Shown piece by piece: positions 59,488-64,000 of a stretch of 64,000 bases of DNA; positions within the stretch are counted from its first letter, which is position 1; each line of letters begins with the position of its first letter. Origin of the DNA: DAOPZC01 sp035353175 (GTDB lineage Bacteria > Verrucomicrobiota > Kiritimatiellia > RFP12 > UBA1067); the NCBI GenBank assembly GCA_035353175.1, contig DAOPZC010000002.1, positions 62,001 through 126,000 of the forward strand. Direction: 5' to 3'. The translations under genes and the position numbers were made by a program. Under the pieces are notes generated by a model. That model saw only the letters and a list, made by a program, of their open reading frames with translations. It was not told where the DNA came from and did no database searches.

Positions 59488-61368
59488 CTAGCGGGCGTCA
59501 TTTGAGAGAACGAAGCGCGCGCCGACGGGGCCGCCGTCGGTCGCGAGCGCGGTGCCGGGCGTGCCGGGCTTGAGCCGGTAATCGCAAGCGGCGGCGTCGA
59601 CGAACTGCGGCTCGGCGATGACTGAACCTTTGTCGAAGCCCAGATCCGCCTGATACTTCGCGAAGTCGGCGGCGGCGTAGTCCGTCTTTTCCATCCAGCG
59701 CATGATCGGCTTGTCCGGCGACCAGTAGAGATTGTTCTCCATCGTCGGCCGGGCGTGCCAGTCGCTCCACATGCGCGTGCAGCGGTCGCTGCTCCGCACG
59801 AAGAGATTGTTCCGGATGACGAAGTTGGTCGTGGCCGCGCGGTTGTTGTAGAACATCAGATGGGCGCCGTTGGGGTTCGGGCGCTGGTCGTGCGACCAGC
59901 AGTAGCCGGCGTCCACGCAGGTGTTGTGCTCGAAGAGGATGTTTGCGGTGAGCTTGGCGTTCCAGTATTCAAAGGAGTACTCGGCCTGCCAGATCACGTT
60001 GTCGCGGTAGGTGATGTTCGTCTCCTCGTCGTCGCGGCCCTGGTTGGTGAGCGCGGCGTCGTAGATCTGCCAGAGCCGGTTGCGTTCCACGAGGTTGTTG
60101 TCGCAGTTGCCCCAGAACTCGATGCCGTTGCCGAAGCGCACGGGATAGGTGGTGCCGTTGTCGCGCTTCTTCCAGTACTGCAGCCCGCCGCCGATCCAGT
60201 AGACGTCGCAGTTGCGGATGACGATGCGGGCGGTGGTGCCGCCGCCGAAGCCGTGGGCGGCGCCGTAGCGCACGGCGAGGCCGTCATAGGTCACGTCGTG
60301 GCGGTTGCCCTCGTTGACGATGTGGCGCGTGAGTGCGAGCTCGACGCTTTTGGATTTCAGGGCGGGGTTGGCGTCGCAGGCCAGGAAGACGCGTTTGCCG
60401 TCCTCATCGAACCAGTAATCGTAAGGCGCCTTGACGTCCGCGAGCGTCCACTTCTTGACGCCCCACTTTTCGCCGTGGTTCAGAATCACGATGCCGACGT
60501 CGTGGGGAAGGGCGACGTCGGGCTCGATGCGCGCGGCCCACAGGCCGACGGGTTCGAAGTCGAAGACCGCGCCGGCGGGCAGGGTGTCGCCGAGGTTGAT
60601 GTGCAGGCGCGGCGCGTCCAGTCGCTTGTCCTCGATCATCGGGATGTCGATCGTCTGCCAGGCGGTGCCGATCTCCTTCTTGCCGGCGGCGCTGGCGAAG
60701 GCGGTGGTGAAGGGCGAGCTGTTGAGGATCGCCGCGACTCGGCCCAGCGTGAACGGGATCGTGGAGCGGACGCGGAGGCGGAACACGAGCGTGGCGGGGA
60801 CGTTCGTCAGCGCGGGGCCCCAGAGCTGAATGTGGTTGCTCGCCTTGCCCGCGGCCGCGCAGGCGACGCGGACGAAGCCGCGGCCGTCTTCCCGCATGCG
60901 GGTCAGCTTGACTTTGGCGCCGGCTTCGGAGTGGGCGTTCCACGACGACGCGGTCAGGTCGGTGACCTGCCCCAAAAGCTGCGGCTCTGATTTGCGCGTG
61001 GCCCAGACACCGGGCGCGGCCTCGGCCCAGTCCCCGGGGCGGCTGCGCGAGACAGACCCCTGCAGGATCGGCTTGGGACCTGTGCCGTATGCGCCGTAGA
61101 CGATGGGATTGCCGTTTGAGCCGCTGAGCGGGAAGAGCTGGCCGCGCCACAGTCCGCCGCGCTTAAAGAGCACGCGGTCGCCGGGAATCAATGCCGCCGC
61201 GTTGACCTTGTCAAGGGTTTGCCATGCTGCTGCGTCGGTCGTGCCATCGGCCGCGTCGCTTCCCTTTTCGCTGTCGACATAAAACGTGGCCGGCGCCATC
61301 CGTTGCTCCGCCCGCCCCGTGGCGGCCAAGACCCCAAGGGCGAGAATCCCCATCCAGTGTGCTGTCAT
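59488..61368 (-). CDS. Exported right-handed beta-helix protein (copy 1)
   Basis: 626 aa; GGGGGA precedes the ATG; signal peptide MGILALGVLAATGRAEQ. It matches the 56193-58058 protein from ATFYVDSEKGSDAADGTTDAAAWQTLDKVN to NNLYWSPDKPIMRW and DYRLKPGTPGTALATDGGPVGAR. Beta-helix coils are IVIRNCDVYWIGGGLQY, VERNRLWQIYDAALTNQG, ITYRDNVIWQAEYSFEYWN, ILFEHNTCVDAGYCWSHDQ. It is 8 bp upstream of the broken DUF1080 gene and is read from a strong promoter at 61512-61540. Polysaccharide lyase or binding role, substrate unknown. Confidence 0.85.
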   Translation of the reverse strand: MTAHWMGILALGVLAATGRAEQRMAPATFYVDSEKGSDAADGTTDAAAWQTLDKVNAAALIPGDRVLFKRGGLWRGQLFPLSGSNGNPIVYGAYGTGPKPILQGSVSRSRPGDWAEAAPGVWATRKSEPQLLGQVTDLTASSWNAHSEAGAKVKLTRMREDGRGFVRVACAAAGKASNHIQLWGPALTNVPATLVFRLRVRSTIPFTLGRVAAILNSSPFTTAFASAAGKKEIGTAWQTIDIPMIEDKRLDAPRLHINLGDTLPAGAVFDFEPVGLWAARIEPDVALPHDVGIVILNHGEKWGVKKWTLADVKAPYDYWFDEDGKRVFLACDANPALKSKSVELALTRHIVNEGNRHDVTYDGLAVRYGAAHGFGGGTTARIVIRNCDVYWIGGGLQYWKKRDNGTTYPVRFGNGIEFWGNCDNNLVERNRLWQIYDAALTNQGRDDEETNITYRDNVIWQAEYSFEYWNAKLTANILFEHNTCVDAGYCWSHDQRPNPNGAHLMFYNNRAATTNFVIRNNLFVRSSDRCTRMWSDWHARPTMENNLYWSPDKPIMRWMEKTDYAAADFAKYQADLGFDKGSVIAEPQFVDAAACDYRLKPGTPGTALATDGGPVGARFVLSNDAR

Positions 61369-61511
61369 CGTGATCCCCCATGTTTTACGTTATGCAGGCC
61401 GCGGTGCGCGTATGGGCCTGCGGCGAGATGGTTCCTGAAAGCGTTGTCTGTTTTGCCGTGACACCGTCCGGCCGTTTCCACCGCCGCGTTGAAACGATCT
61501 GTAAGCCGAGA

Positions 61512-61540
61512 TTATAAGGGTCGCGAAGCGGATAGACAAT
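61512..61540 (-). promoter_or_regulatory. Promoter of the beta-helix/DUF1080 operon
   Basis: TTGTCT (61540-61535), 17-bp spacer and a perfect TATAAT (61517-61512). Start near 61505, giving a leader of about 137 nt before the ATG at 61368. Confidence 0.65.
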
Positions 61541-61625
61541 ATACGAAATGTCCGTTGATTTATACAATTTGACCGAAATGAGACCCTGGCCCGCAAGCGG
61601 GCTGGGGCCGGGATCAAAAAAGTGA

Positions 61626-61698
61626 AACGCCCAACGTCCAACCCGGTAACGCTCAGGGTGACTGAGAAATGAGCGCTGGAGGGTAAACGTTGAGCGTT
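61626..61698. repeat. Heptanucleotide inverted array after the PHP gene
   Basis: Left arm steps AACGCCC, AACGTCC, AACCCGG; the complementary strand from 61698 reads AACGCTC, AACGTTT, ACCCTCC, AGCGCTC. Arms can pair, with 11 of 14 matches in the first two units. It ends 24 bp beyond the PHP gene stop. Confidence 0.7.
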
Positions 61699-61722
61699 GC
61701 GCCGTGCGGGGGCTCGATCGGC

Positions 61723-63063
61723 TTACGCCTTCTTGGCGGCGTCCGCCAGCATCGAGAAGGCTTTGTCCGGACCGGCGTCCGCGAGCGTTTGGGCACATGC
61801 GGAGGTCAGCGCGGGCAGCGCGCCAACCGACGCATAGAACGCGTTGCGCTTCTTCATGTTCGGAAATTCCGCCTGCGCGCGTTCGCCGAGGTAGGGGGCA
61901 TGGGCGTAGCCGCCGAGCAGGGTCTGGCCGACCATGACCTGCATGCCCAGGGTGAATTCGGCGCCGTATTTTTTCAGGACCGGTCCGGAGAGCAGGTCCA
62001 CGAAGGGCAGCCCGCCCTTGTTCATCTCGGTCCCGATGTTGATCGGCAGGTCGCGTTTGACGCAGGCTTTGACCACCTCGTCGAGCTTGTCCTGTTTGAG
62101 CGTCGCTTCTTCGGGCTTCTTGAGATTCCAGTTGCGGTCCGGGATGATGTTCAGGGCGGCGCAGCCTTTATCGGTCATGAGGTCCAGCAGGGCGTCGCAT
62201 TTGGCTTCGCCGCCGCTGGTGCCGTCGAGCCAGGCAATGGTCGGGATGGCGCCGCAGGAGCGCACCCAGCCGGTGAAGGCGTCGGCCAGAGGGAAGGTCT
62301 TTTCGTCGGGCTGGATGTAGCCGATGCCGCCGCGCTTGGCGAGCGCGTTGCGGACGAGGTCTTCCATTTTCGGCACGTTGGCCTCGATGGCGGGATAGTC
62401 TGCGAGGGCGCATTTCAGGAGCGGGGCCCAGAAGGTGGCCCGAGCGGCTGTCTCGCGGTACGTTTTCTCGGCTTGCAGCCGGTAGGCGCGCATGATGTGG
62501 CGTTCGGTGGCGACGCCTTTGGGCGTGAGCGGCTGCACGTCGCGGGCGTAGTCGATGGCGATGGACGGCAACGTGGCATTGACGCGCGCGATGAGGGCGA
62601 GGTTGCGGTCCTGCGCGCCCTGGCGGAGCTGGGCCAGCGTTTGGGCCTGCGCCGAGCCTGCTGCGGGAGTGCCGGTGAAACCGCAGCCCATGATGTAGGT
62701 CACGCCCGGTTCGCCGGGGGAGCTGATGTCGACGGCCGACAACTCCCGCACATAGGCGCGCGTCTCCAGATGGACGGCGGCGCGCAGCGCGAGCAGGCGT
62801 CCGGCCGCGAGAAACTCTTCCAGCCCGTCGAGCACGTCGAAGTCGCACAGCGCAGAAGCGGAGAGGCCGCGGTTCTTGCACTCGTACGCGACGCGCGACG
62901 GCGACCAGCCGTCGGCGTTGTAAGAGAAGAACGAATGGCAGTGCATGTTGAAATCCACGCCGGGAGCCGGGAACGGGGTGTTTTCGGCGAGCTGTTTGAG
63001 CGCGGCCTGACGCGCGGAGGCCTCGAATGCGTTCAGGGCGGTGACCAAAGAAACGTTATCCAT
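61723..63063 (-). CDS. PHP-domain protein with altered metal motif
   Basis: 446 aa from ATG 63063 (AAAGGA upstream); an in-frame ATG at 63138 has no site. After an N-terminal helix the PHP domain begins DFNMHCHSFFSYNADGWSPSRVAYECKNRGLSASALCDFDVLDGLEEFL. His41 and His43 fit the first PHP metal motif, but the second, normally D-H-(N/D), reads CDFD, with Phe replacing His. Later blocks are VTYIMGCGFTGTP, GYIQPDEKTFPLADAFTGWVRSCGAIPTIAWLDGTSGGE and LPINIGTEMNKGGLPFVDLL. Possible phosphoesterase or metal-dependent hydrolase; monocistronic and cytoplasmic (no signal). Confidence 0.8.
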   Translation of the reverse strand: MDNVSLVTALNAFEASARQAALKQLAENTPFPAPGVDFNMHCHSFFSYNADGWSPSRVAYECKNRGLSASALCDFDVLDGLEEFLAAGRLLALRAAVHLETRAYVRELSAVDISSPGEPGVTYIMGCGFTGTPAAGSAQAQTLAQLRQGAQDRNLALIARVNATLPSIAIDYARDVQPLTPKGVATERHIMRAYRLQAEKTYRETAARATFWAPLLKCALADYPAIEANVPKMEDLVRNALAKRGGIGYIQPDEKTFPLADAFTGWVRSCGAIPTIAWLDGTSGGEAKCDALLDLMTDKGCAALNIIPDRNWNLKKPEEATLKQDKLDEVVKACVKRDLPINIGTEMNKGGLPFVDLLSGPVLKKYGAEFTLGMQVMVGQTLLGGYAHAPYLGERAQAEFPNMKKRNAFYASVGALPALTSACAQTLADAGPDKAFSMLADAAKKA

Positions 63064-63478
63064 AATGACGGTGTCCTTTACGAAAATGATGAGGTTCGAA
63101 TTGTAACAGAAGCCGCACGCAGGGGAAACTGCTTTCACCGGGAACAGGGGGCCAGGGCGTTTCTAAGTGAACGGGTTGCGCACGCTATTTTCTTTGGGAT
63201 GACTTTGAACGAGACGGAAGCCGCCCTTTTTGCACACACAGACTGTGAAGTGAAAGGTCCGCGAAGGACGGGGTTCCGTGTGGGCGCAGTGAAAAGGAGC
63301 TGTGCATGATGTTGACGATGCGAAGGGTTCGGGTCAAGCACAGAAACAGAGGATTTCCGACGCAATTGCCGGCGCAAACAAGGCGGGAACGGCGGTTCTG
63401 GGCGTCGCAGGCAAGGGACCGCGCTGGACGCGGCGTGCGGTCATGCGTTGCTGCAAATTGTTGGTGGTGGCGAGGTTG

Positions 63479-63513
63479 GATGAAGGCTAAATGATGAAGG
63501 ATGAAGGATGAAT
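63479..63513. repeat. Heptanucleotide array GATGAAG
   Basis: Five 7-bp steps: GATGAAG, GCTAAAT, GATGAAG, GATGAAG, GATGAAT. Unlike the others it is not next to a recognised gene. Confidence 0.8.
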
Positions 63514-63748
63514 CGGAGGGACGGGGAATTAATAACAATAAAAACAACGGGATACCCGCCAGGTCTGTCGGCCGGGGGGCGCGGGGTTTGCTGCTGATGC
63601 CTGGGTAAATCATCGTTGTCTTCCTTCCTAAGTGAGGAGGCATGCGCGCCTCCACATAACGCAAAAAATCAACATGTGAGGGGCGGGCTTCTGCCTGGAA
63701 GACGGGACTTGTTCTGCGTTCCATGTTCGTTTTTCTGATCCCGCCGAC

Positions 63749-63778
63749 GGGACAAAATGGGACGGAATGGGACAAAAA
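63749..63778. repeat. Three-unit 10-bp repeat GGGACAAAAT
   Basis: GGGACAAAAT, GGGACGGAAT, GGGACAAAAA, consecutive and of equal length. Confidence 0.8.
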
Positions 63779-63941
63779 GCGGCTAATCAGGTCTTGGATA
63801 AATGATCATAAAATATTGCAAGATATCATGTTATGGGTATTGTCTCCGAATCGGCGTGTTCCATGTCCGACAGGGTTAAGAAAAGTTGAAATCCCCAGAG
63901 GGGCCGATATTACCCTTCCCCTATAAGGGCAGTAGTGTTGG

Positions 63942-64000
63942 ATGTCTTCATCAAAAGAAAAACTACAGAACTCAAAGCATTTTAGATGTCGGGCATGTCG
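63942..64000 (+). CDS. Possible start of a gene with a CxxC motif, cut by window edge
   Basis: ATG at 63942 opens 19 codons (MSSSKEKLQNSKHFRCRAC) running off the right edge. FRCRAC could be half of a zinc ribbon, as in some transposases. No clear ribosome site; base composition is lower in GC than the rest of the window. Too short to judge. Confidence 0.25.
   Translation, partial: MSSSKEKLQNSKHFRCRAC

Larger units (their letters stand above)
61369..61722. other. 354-bp intergenic region between the beta-helix and PHP genes
   Basis: No gene. It contains the minus promoter 61512-61540, the heptad-type inverted array 61626-61698, and a hairpin-capable GCCCGC-AA-GCGGGC near 61590. Confidence 0.6.
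63064..63941. other. 878-bp region without a convincing gene
   Basis: ORFs of up to about 200 codons exist on the minus strand, but they are basic, compositionally odd and lack domain signatures. The stretch contains a heptad array (63479-63513), a three-unit 10-bp repeat (63749-63778) and a palindrome-like GGAGGC-ATGCGC-GCCTCC near 63636. GC content falls toward the right end. Confidence 0.6.

Noticed and set aside
61690..63309. Plus-strand ORF of 539 codons
   Set aside because: Antisense to the PHP-domain gene; no recognisable domain.
63185..63775. Minus-strand ORF of 196 codons in the gene-free region
   Set aside because: Runs through two simple repeats, lacks a ribosome site, and its composition is unlike the real genes here.

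Overview
The window is GC-rich, densely coded DNA, apparently from a free-living or host-associated bacterium of the PVC group. Kiritimatiellota, Lentisphaerota or another Verrucomicrobiota lineage fits best. The evidence is the gene repertoire: many exported proteins with LamG, autotransporter-associated beta-strand, FG-GAP, Sel1, Ig-like and beta-helix repeats, exported FAD-dependent and Gfo/Idh/MocA oxidoreductases, HzsA-related CxxCH proteins, a DUF1080 gene and a SUMF1-like protein. No rRNA, tRNA, CRISPR array or complete transposase was seen. The taxonomic guess is inference; no marker gene is present.

Layout. (1) 1-14247, minus: a nine-gene run ending in a DeoR regulator and a cut-off LamG/beta-propeller/CxxCH protein. 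It encodes three FAD-dependent oxidoreductases, a small exported protein, a SUMF1-like protein, a LamG protein and a GH29-like hydrolase. (2) 14508-19331, plus: a divergent operon of SMP-30-like lactonase, SDR, DeoC aldolase, zinc alcohol dehydrogenase and SDR, read from a TTGCCA-17-TATGAT promoter. Regions 1 and 2 share a control region and look like one sugar or deoxy-sugar utilisation locus (inference). (3) 19354-19827, minus: a universal stress protein. (4) 20080-25066, minus: a cobalamin uptake operon (btuB-btuF-btuC-btuD) under a cobalamin riboswitch. (5) 25216-30666, plus: two large paralogous exported repeat proteins sharing a 149-bp identical 3' segment.

(6) 30689-36190, minus: an IclR regulator with a perfect palindrome at its start codon, an esterase fused to an HzsA-related CxxCH protein, and a second SMP-30-like protein. 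(7) 36405-40874, minus: a 14-repeat FG-GAP protein with a 1155-bp tandem duplication, a DUF4019 protein and a zinc-ribbon protein. (8) 41328-47093: an iron alcohol dehydrogenase, a Tat-exported Gfo/Idh/MocA protein, an SGNH hydrolase and a clan GH-D glycosidase. (9) 47246-56148: three lipoproteins, a DUF3820 protein, a giant S8 protease with ten Ig-like repeats and a Sel1 lipoprotein. (10) 56193-63063, minus: two paralogous beta-helix proteins flanking a lipoprotein and a DUF1080 gene broken by an in-frame TAG, then a PHP-domain protein. (11) 63064-64000: essentially gene-free.

Taken together the genes describe a polysaccharide or glycoside scavenger. Exported glycosidases, beta-helix proteins and oxidoreductases act outside or in the periplasm, and soluble lactonase, dehydrogenases and aldolase act inside. 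Sugar-type regulators (DeoR, IclR) control them. The most unusual non-coding signal is a set of short-period arrays (7-8 bp units) and palindromic elements. Most of the arrays lie at the 3' ends of genes, next to or overlapping stop codons. One palindromic pair shows a compensatory base change.
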